The notes: generated by a model from the letters alone, not told the origin. DNA of 50,924 bases from CAYSEW01 sp964430245 (GCA_964430245.1 CAYSEW010000022.1:1-50924), one strand, 5' to 3'. Positions 8,528 through 16,595 are shown, counted from the stretch's first letter. A program made the numbers and translations.

Positions 8528-10294
8528 ATGAAAAAAATAGTTGCTTTTTCTTTAATTTTCAGTTTATTTATTTCCGTTAATGTTAATGGGAAAGATATTG
8601 CTAACCAAGATACTTTAACTAATTCAATAGATAGTAGTGCTGTAATTGAAGATACAGCTCATATTGTCAATATAGATAAAGGGAATGCAGAAAATAAGAC
8701 TAAAGCTGCTGTAAATAAAGGGAGTGAAAAAGAAACAGAGGAAAAAGGTATTGATAAGAAAATAGATGAAGCTTTTCAACCTGTGTCTGATTTTTTTAGC
8801 AAGGTAGTTTTTTTTAAAATATTTGATATTCCATTTGTTCTCATATTACTTGTTTTTAGTGCTTTATTCTTTACCCTTTATTTTGGATTTCCTAATTTCA
8901 GATACTTTGGTAAAGCAATCAATGTAGTAAGGGGTAAGTATGACCATGTTGATCAATCTACTGCAGGAAATGAAGAATTAGCGGTGGATGGAGATATCAA
9001 AGATACTATCTCAGATGAAAGTAAAGATGGTGAGGTCACTCATTTTCAAGCTTTGGCAACTGCTGTTTCAGGTACTGTAGGTAATGGTAATATTGCTGGT
9101 GTGGCACTTGCGATTGCTTTAGGAGGGCCAGGGGCTACATTCTGGATGATTATCTGTGGATTACTAGGAATGTCATCTAAGTTTGTTGAATGTACATTAG
9201 GAGTCCAATACAGAGATATTGGCAAGGATGGTACGGTTTACGGTGGACCTATGTATTATTTAAGCAAAGGTCTTAAAGAGAGAGGTTTTGCATTATTTGG
9301 TCAGATTACAGCAGTGTTATTTGCTATTTTTTGCATAGGAGGTTCATTAGGAGGGGGGAATGCTGCTCAGTCTAACCAAGCAACTATTGTATTAAAAGAA
9401 TTAATGGGTCTAGAAAGCACAAGCGCAGGTGCTGTTATAGGGATTATATTGGCTATTCTAGTAGGGGTTATTATAATAGGTGGAATAAAAAGAATTGCTT
9501 CTGTTACTGAAAAGGTAGTTCCATTTATGGCAGTATTATATTTAGTAGCTTGCTTGTATATTATTCTCAGTAATTTTTCTTTAATTGATAATGCTTTCAG
9601 CTTGATATTTCATGAAGCTTTTAATCCAACTGCAATTGGAGTTGGTAGTGTAATAGGAGTGCTACTTGTTGGCTTTAAAAGGGCCGCATTTTCAAATGAA
9701 GCTGGTGCAGGGTCAGCATCAATAGCTCATTCAGCTGTAAAAACTAAATATTCAGCATCTGAAGGTTTAGTTGCATTATTAGAACCATTTATTGATACAG
9801 TTGTTATATGTACAATGACAGCGTTGGTTATTATTATTTTTAATTTTAATGGATCAGTTGATGCTACTCCAGTTTTTCAATATGGGGGTAATGGTGAAGG
9901 AGCTGTTCTAATTGATAATGTGGAGTATGAAGGAGCTGGAATTACAGCAAAAGCATTTGCGGAATATATTCCATATTCAAATTTATTTTTAACAATAGCT
10001 GTAGTTCTTTTCGCAGTATCAACAATGATCTCTTGGTCTTATTATGGATTACAATCCTGGAAATTTCTTTTTGGTAGAGGAAGAACGGCAGATTTAACTT
10101 ATAAAGTGTTGTTTTTAGTTTTTGTGGTTATAGGAGCCGCAGCAAGTATGAAATCCATATGGGATTTTTCAGATGCAATGATCTTCGCTATGGTCTTCCC
10201 TAATATGGTTGGTCTATTCTTCTTATTTCCAATAGTTAAAAAACAATTAAAAAGATACCTGGATGCTATAAAGTCATCAAAAGGTAATACTTGA
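8528..10294 (+). CDS. Alanine/glycine:cation (Na+) symporter, AGCS family
   Basis: Inner-membrane secondary transporter that takes up alanine or glycine with Na+. The family signature region runs from TAVSGTVGNGNIAGVALAI (about 178-196) through GGPMYYL, and the FSNEAGAGSASIAHSAVKT motif lies in the C-terminal half. About ten further hydrophobic segments follow. At 588 residues it is longer than the usual 450-500. The extra length comes from a cleavable-looking signal peptide (MKKIVAFSLIFSLFISVNV), a hydrophilic Asp/Asn/Lys-rich stretch (about 23-90) before the first core TM (about 98-119), and an acidic insertion (about 140-170) just before the first signature. The extended N-terminus would lie in the periplasm. 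It appears to be transcribed on its own or with the gene 21 bases downstream. Confidence 0.9.
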   Translation: MKKIVAFSLIFSLFISVNVNGKDIANQDTLTNSIDSSAVIEDTAHIVNIDKGNAENKTKAAVNKGSEKETEEKGIDKKIDEAFQPVSDFFSKVVFFKIFDIPFVLILLVFSALFFTLYFGFPNFRYFGKAINVVRGKYDHVDQSTAGNEELAVDGDIKDTISDESKDGEVTHFQALATAVSGTVGNGNIAGVALAIALGGPGATFWMIICGLLGMSSKFVECTLGVQYRDIGKDGTVYGGPMYYLSKGLKERGFALFGQITAVLFAIFCIGGSLGGGNAAQSNQATIVLKELMGLESTSAGAVIGIILAILVGVIIIGGIKRIASVTEKVVPFMAVLYLVACLYIILSNFSLIDNAFSLIFHEAFNPTAIGVGSVIGVLLVGFKRAAFSNEAGAGSASIAHSAVKTKYSASEGLVALLEPFIDTVVICTMTALVIIIFNFNGSVDATPVFQYGGNGEGAVLIDNVEYEGAGITAKAFAEYIPYSNLFLTIAVVLFAVSTMISWSYYGLQSWKFLFGRGRTADLTYKVLFLVFVVIGAAASMKSIWDFSDAMIFAMVFPNMVGLFFLFPIVKKQLKRYLDAIKSSKGNT

Positions 10295-10315
10295 TTTATT
10301 TTCTTTTACTAAGTC

Positions 10316-11392
10316 ATGCGTTGGCTAAAAGAATTTTTCAAAACAACTTCTTCAGAAAGAAATGGAGCCATTGTGTTGCTTGGTATTATTGTCTGTTTGT
10401 GTTTATACTATATTGTAATGTATAATCGTCAACCCCAACTACTTATAATCGAAAATAATGTCAGTGATTACAACTCAACTGTTGATTCAATTAAAGAAAA
10501 CAAAGATCAATTAAAGTATTTTAAATTCGATCCAAATAAAATAGATGTAAATGGCTGGCTGGAATTAGGTTTTTCTGTAAAACAAGCAAATTCAATTATA
10601 AAATACAGATATAGTATAGGTGGATTTAGAAATCCAGAAGACTTATTAAGTTGTTTTGTAATCGATTCTTTAAAATATTATGGGCTGTTCCCATATATAG
10701 ATATTCAATTGATTGCTGAACATGAAGCTGAAAATAAAACAAAGAATATTGACCAGTTAAATTCTTTTTCAGTTTATATAGTGTCTTCAGATAATCCTAT
10801 ATATGATGGTTTTGATCAATTTGAGAAGTTGTATTACTATAGAGATAAAAAAGGGTTTCAGTATTTTTCTTCAATAAGTGAAGATTCTATTTCATTATTA
10901 ATGCAATTACAATCAGCAATCGATAATGGCTTTAAGTCAGCTACAATTAAAAAAATAAATAGTAAGCAGTTAAAAGATATTTCTCCAAAAAAGATCATTC
11001 TGGATATTAATTCAGTTGATTCAATTCAACTGAGAACTTTAAAAGGAATAGGTCCAGTATTGTCAAAAAGGATAATTGAATATAGGGATAAATTAGGGGG
11101 GTTTATTCAAGTTGATCAGATCAATGAAGTTTATGGATTTAGGCAAGAAACATATGAAATGATTGTCTCTAAAATTCAGATTATAGATACTTCTGTATTT
11201 AAAATAAATATTAATGAATGTTCTGTTGATCAATTAAGAGCACATCCTTATATTAATTGGAATATAGCGAATTCGATTGTAAATTATAGGGATCAACATG
11301 GGAGGTATAAGACATTAGGAAAAATCAAATCCATTCATTTGGTAAATGATGAGATATACCGTAAAATTGCACCATATTTAAGAATCGAATAA
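10316..11392 (+). CDS. Membrane-anchored helix-hairpin-helix (ComEA-like) protein
   Basis: 358 residues: a short cytoplasmic N-terminus, one TM segment (about 17-36), then three helix-hairpin-helix/ComEA-type units at about 70-130, 229-290 and 295-356. The second is the best, with LKGIGPVLSKRIIEYRDKLG. Such units bind DNA in the competence protein ComEA, but in Bacteroidota multi-copy versions are widespread and unstudied. The middle region (about 148-222) has alternating aromatic strands, then an acidic helix and a GFKSA turn, which resembles SPOR-type peptidoglycan-binding folds; this is an inference from pattern only. No comEC or other competence gene is nearby. The gene sits between the symporter and apt. 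Confidence 0.7.
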   Translation: MRWLKEFFKTTSSERNGAIVLLGIIVCLCLYYIVMYNRQPQLLIIENNVSDYNSTVDSIKENKDQLKYFKFDPNKIDVNGWLELGFSVKQANSIIKYRYSIGGFRNPEDLLSCFVIDSLKYYGLFPYIDIQLIAEHEAENKTKNIDQLNSFSVYIVSSDNPIYDGFDQFEKLYYYRDKKGFQYFSSISEDSISLLMQLQSAIDNGFKSATIKKINSKQLKDISPKKIILDINSVDSIQLRTLKGIGPVLSKRIIEYRDKLGGFIQVDQINEVYGFRQETYEMIVSKIQIIDTSVFKININECSVDQLRAHPYINWNIANSIVNYRDQHGRYKTLGKIKSIHLVNDEIYRKIAPYLRIE

Positions 11393-11410
11393 AAGAATAA
11401 TTTTTAGAAG

Positions 11411-11944
11411 GTGGCTGAGTTAATTGATCAGATAAATAAAACGATTAGAGATGTGCAGGATTTCCCTAAAAAGGGAATAGTGTTTAAAGACATTACTCCT
11501 ATTCTAAAAGATGCTGAGCTATCTCAAAAGATCATTGATGAGTTATCTAATATTTTACCTGAAGATGTTACTCATGTAGTGGGTATTGAAAGTAGGGGTT
11601 TTTTATTTGGTTTTCCTGCAGCAATTAAAAAAGGAATCTCTTTTGTTTTGGTGAGAAAAAAAGGGAAGTTGCCCTATGAGACAGTAAGCTATGAATACGC
11701 TTTGGAATATGGAAGGGCAGAAATTGAAATGCATATTGATGCTGTTGGGCCAGGTGATAAGGTCGTTGTTCATGATGATTTATTGGCTACTGGAGGTACA
11801 GCTGAAGCTGCTGCAGAGCTAATAACAAGGCAAGGTGCTGAAGTAGTTGGATTCTCATTTGTCGTTGAGTTGTCTTTTTTGAAAGGCAGAGATATTCTTG
11901 AGAAGTATTCAAAAAATATAAAAAGTATAATTAATTATAATTAA
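11411..11944 (+). CDS. apt: Adenine phosphoribosyltransferase
   Basis: Salvages adenine to AMP using PRPP, in the cytoplasm. The PRPP-binding motif VVHDDLLATGGTAEAA is present, as are the N-terminal DFPKKGIVFKDITP block typical of APRT and the VGIESRGFLFG loop. At 177 residues the length is normal. The start is taken as GTG at 11411 (GTG GCT GAG, giving MAELI), because no ATG lies in frame ahead of the conserved region; a purine stretch AGAAGG directly precedes it. It ends 2 bases before the acyl-CoA dehydrogenase start, suggesting cotranscription. Confidence 0.94.
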   Translation: MAELIDQINKTIRDVQDFPKKGIVFKDITPILKDAELSQKIIDELSNILPEDVTHVVGIESRGFLFGFPAAIKKGISFVLVRKKGKLPYETVSYEYALEYGRAEIEMHIDAVGPGDKVVVHDDLLATGGTAEAAAELITRQGAEVVGFSFVVELSFLKGRDILEKYSKNIKSIINYN

Positions 11945-11946
11945 AG

Positions 11947-13089
11947 ATGGATTTTGATGTGTCTGAAGATCATTTAATGATCAAACAAATGGTAAAAGAT
12001 TTTGCTGAGAAGGAAATACGTCCAAATGTTATGAAGTGGGATGAATCTCAGAAATTCCCCGTTGAATTATTCAAAAAGGCAGGAGAGTTAGGTCTAATGG
12101 GAGTGTTGGTTCCAGAAGAATATGGTGGTGCTGGATTAGGTTATTTTGAATATATAACTGTTATAAGTGAAATTGCAAAAGTTTGCGGATCCATTGGTTT
12201 GTCAGTAGCAGCCCATAACTCTTTATGCACTAATCATATATTGAAATTTGGGAATGAAGATCAAAAAAAGAAATGGCTTCCAAAATTAGCTTCTGGAGAA
12301 TGGATAGGAGCTTGGGGATTAACTGAGCCTAATACAGGTTCTGATGCAATGAGAATGAAATCAACAGCTGTTAAGGATGGAGATCATTGGGTTATTAATG
12401 GGGCAAAGAATTTCATTACTCATGGAAATTCAGGTGATGCTATAGTTGTAATTGTGAGGACAGGTGAATTATTAGATTCGCATGGTATGACAGCTTTTGT
12501 AGTAGAAAGAGGAACTCCAGGGTTCTCAAATGGAAAAAAAGAAGATAAATTAGGAATGAGGGCTTCTGAAACAACTGAAGTTATTTTTGACAACTGTAGA
12601 GTTCATCAGGATAACATATTAGGCAAGGTTGGTGAAGGGTTTATTCAGGCGATGAAAATTTTAGATGGAGGTAGGATTTCAATAGGTGCTTTAGGATATG
12701 GAATTGGCTTAGGTGCATTGGATGCATCTATTAAATATTCTAAAGAAAGAGAACAATTTGGAAAATCAATAAGCTCATATCAGGCAATTTCATTTAAATT
12801 AGCTGACATGGCTACAGAGCTAGAGGCGTCTAAATTATTATTAAATCAAGCTGCAGATCAGCTTATGAAAGGAAACCCTGTAAGTAAACTATCTGCTATG
12901 GCCAAATATAAAGCAAGTGAGGTAGGAGTGATGGTTTCGACTGAAGCTGTGCAGATTTTCGGTGGATATGGATATGTGAAAGAATTCCCTGTCGAGAAAT
13001 TTTATAGGGACTCAAAATTATGCACAATTGGAGAGGGTACATCGGAAATTCAAAAGCTAGTTATTTCAAGAGAATTGCTTAAAAATTAA
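11947..13089 (+). CDS. Acyl-CoA dehydrogenase (short-chain type)
   Basis: FAD-dependent flavoprotein that oxidises acyl-CoA to trans-2-enoyl-CoA and passes electrons to ETF. The 380-residue length matches the short/branched-chain group (butyryl- or isovaleryl-CoA dehydrogenase-like). Family signatures are visible: GAWGLTEPNTGSDAM (FAD/substrate-binding block) and QIFGGYGYVKEFPVEKFYRD near the C-terminus. The catalytic glutamate is in GEGTSEIQ (Glu363). The N-terminal helical domain, the middle beta-barrel and the C-terminal four-helix bundle are all intact. It lies 2 bases after apt. The exact chain-length preference cannot be read from sequence alone. Confidence 0.9.
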   Translation: MDFDVSEDHLMIKQMVKDFAEKEIRPNVMKWDESQKFPVELFKKAGELGLMGVLVPEEYGGAGLGYFEYITVISEIAKVCGSIGLSVAAHNSLCTNHILKFGNEDQKKKWLPKLASGEWIGAWGLTEPNTGSDAMRMKSTAVKDGDHWVINGAKNFITHGNSGDAIVVIVRTGELLDSHGMTAFVVERGTPGFSNGKKEDKLGMRASETTEVIFDNCRVHQDNILGKVGEGFIQAMKILDGGRISIGALGYGIGLGALDASIKYSKEREQFGKSISSYQAISFKLADMATELEASKLLLNQAADQLMKGNPVSKLSAMAKYKASEVGVMVSTEAVQIFGGYGYVKEFPVEKFYRDSKLCTIGEGTSEIQKLVISRELLKN

Positions 13090-13095
13090 AATGAA

Positions 13096-13126
13096 TTTGT
13101 TTTTACTTTAAAAACTATTAAATTTG
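13096..13126 (+). promoter_or_regulatory. Promoter of rpsU
   Basis: TTTG at 13096-13099, a 19-base spacer, then TAAATTTG at 13119-13126. Both boxes and the spacing match the Bacteroidota primary-sigma promoter (TTTG-N19-TAnnTTTG) exactly. The ATG of rpsU is 30 bases downstream. Confidence 0.8.
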
Positions 13127-13156
13127 CACACCAAAATATAAAACAACTAATACAAA

Positions 13157-13345
13157 ATGTTACAAATTCCGGTTAAAGAAGGTGAGTCAATAGAGAGAGC
13201 TCTTAAAAAGTATAAGAAAAAGTTTGAAAAAACAGGAGTTCTTAAACAATTAAGAGAAAGAAAGCAGTATATAAAGAAATCTGTTATAAGAAGACAAGAG
13301 ATCATTAAAGCAGAGTATAAAGAAAGAATACTTTCCGGAGAATAA
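13157..13345 (+). CDS. rpsU: 30S ribosomal protein S21
   Basis: Small basic protein (62 residues) of the 30S subunit, located near the anti-Shine-Dalgarno region of 16S rRNA. The N-terminal IPVKEGESIERALKKYKKKF block is the S21 signature, followed by a basic helix with RERKQYIKKS. It has its own strong promoter and a terminator directly after it, so it is mostly transcribed as a single gene with some read-through into xerC. In Bacteroidota, S21 takes part in an alternative logic of translation initiation because most mRNAs lack Shine-Dalgarno sequences, as the leaders here do. Confidence 0.95.
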   Translation: MLQIPVKEGESIERALKKYKKKFEKTGVLKQLRERKQYIKKSVIRRQEIIKAEYKERILSGE

Positions 13346-13367
13346 CTTTTTAATATATATTTCGTTG

Positions 13368-13397
13368 AAGGGGGTAGATTTTCTGCCCCCTTTTTTT
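13368..13397 (+). terminator. Rho-independent terminator after rpsU
   Basis: A 9-bp stem, GGGGGTAGA (13370-13378) with TCTGCCCCC (13382-13390), has one G-T pair and a TTT loop, and is followed by seven T. It lies just 6 bases before the xerC start. Confidence 0.9.
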
Positions 13398-13402
13398 ATG
13401 AT

Positions 13403-14290
13403 TTGAAATTAAATTTAGATTATATAGACTCTTTCATCAACTATTTAAAAGTTGAAAAAAGATATTCTTTTCATACGCTACAAGCTTATCGTACTGACCT
13501 TGTTCAATTTGAACAATATATAGATAAGGAATATGAGTTAACACTTCAAAAGATTAAATACATACATATTAGAAGTTTTGTAGTTTCTTTAATGGGAAAT
13601 GAAGTTTCTAACAGAAGTATTTGTAGAAAATTAAGCACTTTAAAGTCTTTTTATAAGTTTTTTATAAGATCAGGAGAGGTTAAATCTTCACCTATGATTC
13701 AAGTGCAATTACCTAAAACAGAAAAGAAACTTCCCACATTTGTGAAAGAAAAAGATATATTATCTCTTTTTAATAGAGGTGTTTTTTCACCTGATTTGTT
13801 TGGGGAAAGGGATTATTTAATAATTAAAATGTTATATCATACTGGTATAAGGCTTTCTGAGCTTACCCATTTAAAAGATGTTGATGTTGGTAACAATGAA
13901 ATAAAGGTACTAGGGAAAAGAAATAAAGAGCGAATTGTTCCTATAAGCAGTGAATTTTTGCAACAATTAAAAGAGTTCATTCAGATGAAAAAACAGAAAT
14001 ATGGTCATGTTCATGAATATTTATTTGTATCTGACACAGGTAATAAAATTTATGAAAAATTTGTTTATAGAAAAGTTAATTATTACCTTGGAATTGTGTC
14101 AAGTCAGCAAAAGAAAAGTCCTCATGTTTTAAGGCATACATTTGCCACTCATATGTTGAATAATGGTGCTGATTTAAATGCTATTAAAGAGATATTAGGG
14201 CATGAAAATTTATCTGCAACACAAATATACACTCATAATTCATTTGAAAAATTAAAAAATATTCATCAACAAGCCCATCCTAGAGGCTAA
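13403..14290 (+). CDS. xerC: Tyrosine recombinase XerC-like
   Basis: Site-specific tyrosine recombinase, most likely the chromosome-dimer resolution enzyme acting at dif. The catalytic set is complete: Arg150 (HTGIRLSEL), Lys172 (LGKRNKER), His241 and Arg244 (HVLRHTFATH), His267 (LGHENL) and the nucleophile Tyr276 (QIYTH). The N-terminal SAM-like core-binding domain covers about 5-90. Length 295 is normal. The start is TTG at 13403, because the only nearby ATG (13398) is out of frame and later Met codons would remove the N-terminal domain. No attachment site or phage genes are nearby, and the rpsU-xerC-hpf-tuf position supports a housekeeping role, not an integrase. Confidence 0.88.
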   Translation: MKLNLDYIDSFINYLKVEKRYSFHTLQAYRTDLVQFEQYIDKEYELTLQKIKYIHIRSFVVSLMGNEVSNRSICRKLSTLKSFYKFFIRSGEVKSSPMIQVQLPKTEKKLPTFVKEKDILSLFNRGVFSPDLFGERDYLIIKMLYHTGIRLSELTHLKDVDVGNNEIKVLGKRNKERIVPISSEFLQQLKEFIQMKKQKYGHVHEYLFVSDTGNKIYEKFVYRKVNYYLGIVSSQQKKSPHVLRHTFATHMLNNGADLNAIKEILGHENLSATQIYTHNSFEKLKNIHQQAHPRG

Positions 14291-14303
14291 AAAGTATATA
14301 TAT

Positions 14304-14603
14304 ATGGAAGTACAAGTTCAATCAATACATTTCAATGCCGATCAGAAGCTGATCGCTTTTATTAAAGAAAGACTTAGTAAGTTAAATGTGTTTTATGACC
14401 AGATAATAGGTTCAGAAGTTTATTTAAAGATAGATAAGTCAGATGTGAATCAAAATAAAATTGTTGAAATCAAGCTGAATATCCCTGGTAAAGACCTGTT
14501 TGCAAAGAAGCAATGTAAGTCATTTGAAGAAGCAACAGACGTTACAATTGACGCATTGAGACGCCAGTTAAAAAAACACAAAGGAAAACTTTTAGTTAAG
14601 TAG
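14304..14603 (+). CDS. hpf: Ribosome hibernation promoting factor (short HPF/RaiA family)
   Basis: 99-residue protein of the HPF/YfiA family that binds the 30S decoding centre in stationary phase and blocks translation. The opening MEVQVQSIHFNADQKLIAFI and the conserved FEEATDVTIDALRRQLKKHK helix identify it. It lacks the C-terminal dimerisation domain of long HPF, so any 100S formation would need a partner. It lies 13 bases after xerC. The promoter-like TACATTTG downstream of it starts the tRNA cluster. Confidence 0.92.
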   Translation: MEVQVQSIHFNADQKLIAFIKERLSKLNVFYDQIIGSEVYLKIDKSDVNQNKIVEIKLNIPGKDLFAKKQCKSFEEATDVTIDALRRQLKKHKGKLLVK

Positions 14604-14623
14604 CTAAAAAAAATACCATTTTA

Positions 14624-14657
14624 TTGTGTAGAATATTCGAAATCTTTTATACATTTG
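14624..14657 (+). promoter_or_regulatory. Promoter of the tRNA-Thr/tRNA-Tyr genes
   Basis: TACATTTG at 14650-14657 is an exact TAnnTTTG element. An upstream TTGTG (14624-14628) may act as the -33 box, with a spacing slightly longer than usual. It lies upstream of the first tRNA by about 50 bases and overlaps the hpf terminator region. Confidence 0.6.
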
Positions 14658-14659
14658 CA

Positions 14660-14690
14660 GACCTTTTTTTAAAGAAAAGGTCTTTTTTTT
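14660..14690 (+). terminator. Terminator-like hairpin after hpf
   Basis: Stem GACCTTTT (14660-14667) with AAAAGGTC (14675-14682), followed by eight T. It would end hpf transcripts. It begins right at the predicted start site of the tRNA promoter, so it could also form in the 5' leader of the tRNA transcript. Confidence 0.7.
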
Positions 14691-14707
14691 GTTTGAAATT
14701 TTGATTT

Positions 14708-14781
14708 GCCGATGTAGCTCAGTTGGCTAGAGCAGCTGATTTGTAATCAGCAGGTCGTGGGTTCGAATCCCTCCATCGGCT
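14708..14781 (+). tRNA. trnT: tRNA-Thr (anticodon UGU)
   Basis: Full cloverleaf: acceptor GCCGATG with CATCGGC, D arm GCTC/GAGC, anticodon stem GCTGA/TCAGC with loop TTTGTAA (anticodon TGT), and T arm GTGGG-TTCGAAT-CCCTC. The discriminator is T, and CCA is not encoded. It is the first of four clustered tRNAs ahead of tuf. Confidence 0.97.
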
Positions 14782-14806
14782 CATTAAGTTCTTTATATAT
14801 AAAGTT

Positions 14807-14888
14807 GGGGAGATACTCAAGCGGTCAACGAGGTCAGACTGTAAATCTGATGGCTTCGCCTTCGTAGGTTCGAATCCTGCTCTCCCCA
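14807..14888 (+). tRNA. trnY: tRNA-Tyr (anticodon GUA)
   Basis: Class II tRNA with a long variable arm (TGGCTTCGCCTTCG). The acceptor GGGGAGA pairs with TCTCCCC; the anticodon loop CTGTAAA gives GTA. The T arm is TAGG-TTCGAAT-CCTG. The discriminator is A; CCA is not encoded. Confidence 0.97.
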
Positions 14889-14917
14889 CATTTGGAGAAG
14901 ACGGTAATGAAAACAAA

Positions 14918-14950
14918 TGTGCTCTTTTTTAATTAAAAGTATTACATTTG
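14918..14950 (+). promoter_or_regulatory. Promoter of the tRNA-Gly/tRNA-Thr/tuf unit
   Basis: TACATTTG at 14943-14950 is an exact -7 element 12 bases before tRNA-Gly. TGTG at 14918-14921 sits 21 bases upstream, mirroring the arrangement at the first tRNA promoter. It suggests that tRNA-Gly, tRNA-Thr(GGU) and tuf form a separate transcript. Confidence 0.6.
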
Positions 14951-14962
14951 TCAACCGAAAAA

Positions 14963-15035
14963 GCGGGAGTAGCTCAGTTGGTAGAGCATCAGCCTTCCAA
15001 GCTGAGGGTCGCGAGTTCGAATCTCGTCTCCCGCT
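14963..15035 (+). tRNA. trnG: tRNA-Gly (anticodon UCC)
   Basis: Acceptor GCGGGAG pairs with CTCCCGC; anticodon stem TCAGC/GCTGA encloses CTTCCAA (anticodon TCC). The T arm is GCGAG-TTCGAAT-CTCGT. The discriminator is T; CCA is not encoded. Confidence 0.97.
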
Positions 15036-15108
15036 CAGAGACAAAAGAAGATCAGATAACTAAGGTTATCTTTTCTTCTTAATTTGGGTTTCATTTGGTT
15101 ATTAATTA

Positions 15109-15183
15109 GCCGATGTAGCTCAGGGGTAGAGCGCTTCCTTGGTAAGGAAGAGGTCACGGGTTCAATTCCCGTCATTGGCTCCA
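15109..15183 (+). tRNA. trnT: tRNA-Thr (anticodon GGU)
   Basis: Acceptor GCCGATG pairs with CATTGGC (one G-T pair); anticodon stem CTTCC/GGAAG encloses TTGGTAA (anticodon GGT). The D loop is short (AGGGGTA). The discriminator T at 15180 is followed by CCA, the only tRNA in the window where the 3' CCA is present in the DNA. It lies 75 bases before tuf. Confidence 0.97.
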
Positions 15184-15258
15184 ACAAGAATTGAATTATT
15201 AAAAAAGTAAATAATAAAATAGTAAAGTAAAAATTAACATTAAATAAACATCTAGGAT

Positions 15259-16440
15259 ATGGCTAAAGCAAATTTTGAACGTACAAAACCACATGTCAAC
15301 GTTGGGACCATAGGTCATGTTGATCACGGTAAAACTACTTTAACAGCTGCAATTTCTAAAGTTCTTTCTGATGCTGGTATGGCAGAGAAAGCAGATTTCG
15401 ATCAAATTGATAATGCACCTGAAGAAAAAGAAAGAGGTATTACAATTAATACTGCACACATTGAGTATGAAACAGAGAATCGTCACTATGCTCACGTTGA
15501 CTGTCCTGGTCACGCTGATTATGTAAAGAATATGGTAACTGGTGCTGCTCAAATGGATGGAGCAATATTAGTATGTGCTGCTACTGATGGACCGATGCCT
15601 CAAACAAGAGAGCATATTCTATTGGCTAAACAGGTAAATGTACCTAGAATTGTAGTTTTCATGAACAAGGTTGACCTTGTTGATGATGAAGAGCTGCTAG
15701 AGTTAGTTGAAATGGAATTAGGTGAATTATTAGAATCTTATGGATATAATGATACTCCAATAATTCAAGGATCTGCTTTAGCTGCATTAAATGGTGAACA
15801 GTCTGGAGTTGATTCTGTAATGGAATTAATGAAAACAGTTGATACTTGGATAGAGACACCAGAAAGAGATGTTGAAAAGCCTTTCTTGATGTCTGTTGAG
15901 GATGTTTTCTCTATTACTGGTCGTGGTACTGTTGCTACTGGTGCAATTGAAGCAGGTATTGTAAATACTGGTGATACAGTTGATATAGTTGGATTAAGTG
16001 AAGAAAAAATGACATCTACTGTAACTGGTGTTGAAATGTTTAGGAAAATTCTTGATGAAGGAAGAGCTGGAGAAAATGTTGGTTTATTGTTAAGAGGAAT
16101 TGAAAAAGAGCAGATTAAAAGAGGAATGGTAATCGCAAAGCCTGGTTCTATAACTCCTCATGCTAAATTTAAAGCAGAGGTTTATATTCTTAAAAAAGAA
16201 GAAGGAGGTAGACATACTCCATTCCATAATAATTATAGACCACAATTTTATTTTAGAACATTAGATGTTACTGGTACTATTAAGTTAGAGCAAGGTAGAG
16301 AAATGGTAATGCCTGGAGATAATGTAACGATTGACGTTGAGTTGATCACAGGTGTTGCAATGGCAAAAGGACTAAGGTTTGCTATTCGTGAAGGTGGTAG
16401 AACTGTTGGTGCTGGACAGGTGACAGAAATTTCAGATTAA
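15259..16440 (+). CDS. tuf: Elongation factor Tu
   Basis: GTPase that brings aminoacyl-tRNA to the ribosome. All G motifs are present: GHVDHGKT (P-loop, about 19-26), the switch I RGITIN, DCPGH (about 80-84), NKVD and the GSAL G5 motif. Domains II and III follow, with the RGTVATGAIE and GRHTPFHNNYRPQFYFRT blocks. Length 393 is normal. It lies directly after tRNA-Thr, as tufB does in E. coli, and was probably cotranscribed and processed from the tRNA precursor. The leader is A/T-rich without a Shine-Dalgarno sequence. Confidence 0.98.
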   Translation: MAKANFERTKPHVNVGTIGHVDHGKTTLTAAISKVLSDAGMAEKADFDQIDNAPEEKERGITINTAHIEYETENRHYAHVDCPGHADYVKNMVTGAAQMDGAILVCAATDGPMPQTREHILLAKQVNVPRIVVFMNKVDLVDDEELLELVEMELGELLESYGYNDTPIIQGSALAALNGEQSGVDSVMELMKTVDTWIETPERDVEKPFLMSVEDVFSITGRGTVATGAIEAGIVNTGDTVDIVGLSEEKMTSTVTGVEMFRKILDEGRAGENVGLLLRGIEKEQIKRGMVIAKPGSITPHAKFKAEVYILKKEEGGRHTPFHNNYRPQFYFRTLDVTGTIKLEQGREMVMPGDNVTIDVELITGVAMAKGLRFAIREGGRTVGAGQVTEISD

Positions 16441-16468
16441 TTCTGAAAAAGGTAAATAATTTTGAATT

Positions 16469-16496
16469 AAGGTGCTTCATTATATGGGGCGCCTTT
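16469..16496 (+). terminator. Weak hairpin between tuf and tRNA-Trp
   Basis: A 10-bp stem with three G-T pairs: AAGGTGCTTC (16469-16478) with GGGGCGCCTT (16486-16495), loop of seven. Only three T follow, so it may be a partial terminator or a processing site, not a full stop. Confidence 0.45.
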
Positions 16497-16507
16497 ATTC
16501 GCGTTTT

Positions 16508-16580
16508 ACGGGTGTAGCTCAGTTGGTAGAGCACTGGTCTCCAAAACCAGGTGTCGGGAGTTCGAGTCTCTCCATCCGTG
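16508..16580 (+). tRNA. trnW: tRNA-Trp (anticodon CCA)
   Basis: Acceptor ACGGGTG pairs with CATCCGT; anticodon stem CTGGT/ACCAG encloses CTCCAAA (anticodon CCA). The T arm is GGGAG-TTCGAGT-CTCTC. The discriminator is G; CCA is not encoded. It is wedged between tuf and secE with no clear promoter of its own, so it is likely released from a longer transcript. Confidence 0.97.
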
Positions 16581-16595
16581 CTTAAAAAAAAAAGA

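Noticed and set aside
13403..14290. The tyrosine recombinase as a phage or island integrase
   Set aside because: It sits in a conserved rpsU-xerC-hpf-tuf order with no phage genes, direct repeats or tRNA fragment around it.
14719..15044. Two minus-strand reading frames across the tRNA cluster
   Set aside because: They are antisense to four tRNA genes with complete cloverleafs and are chance openings.
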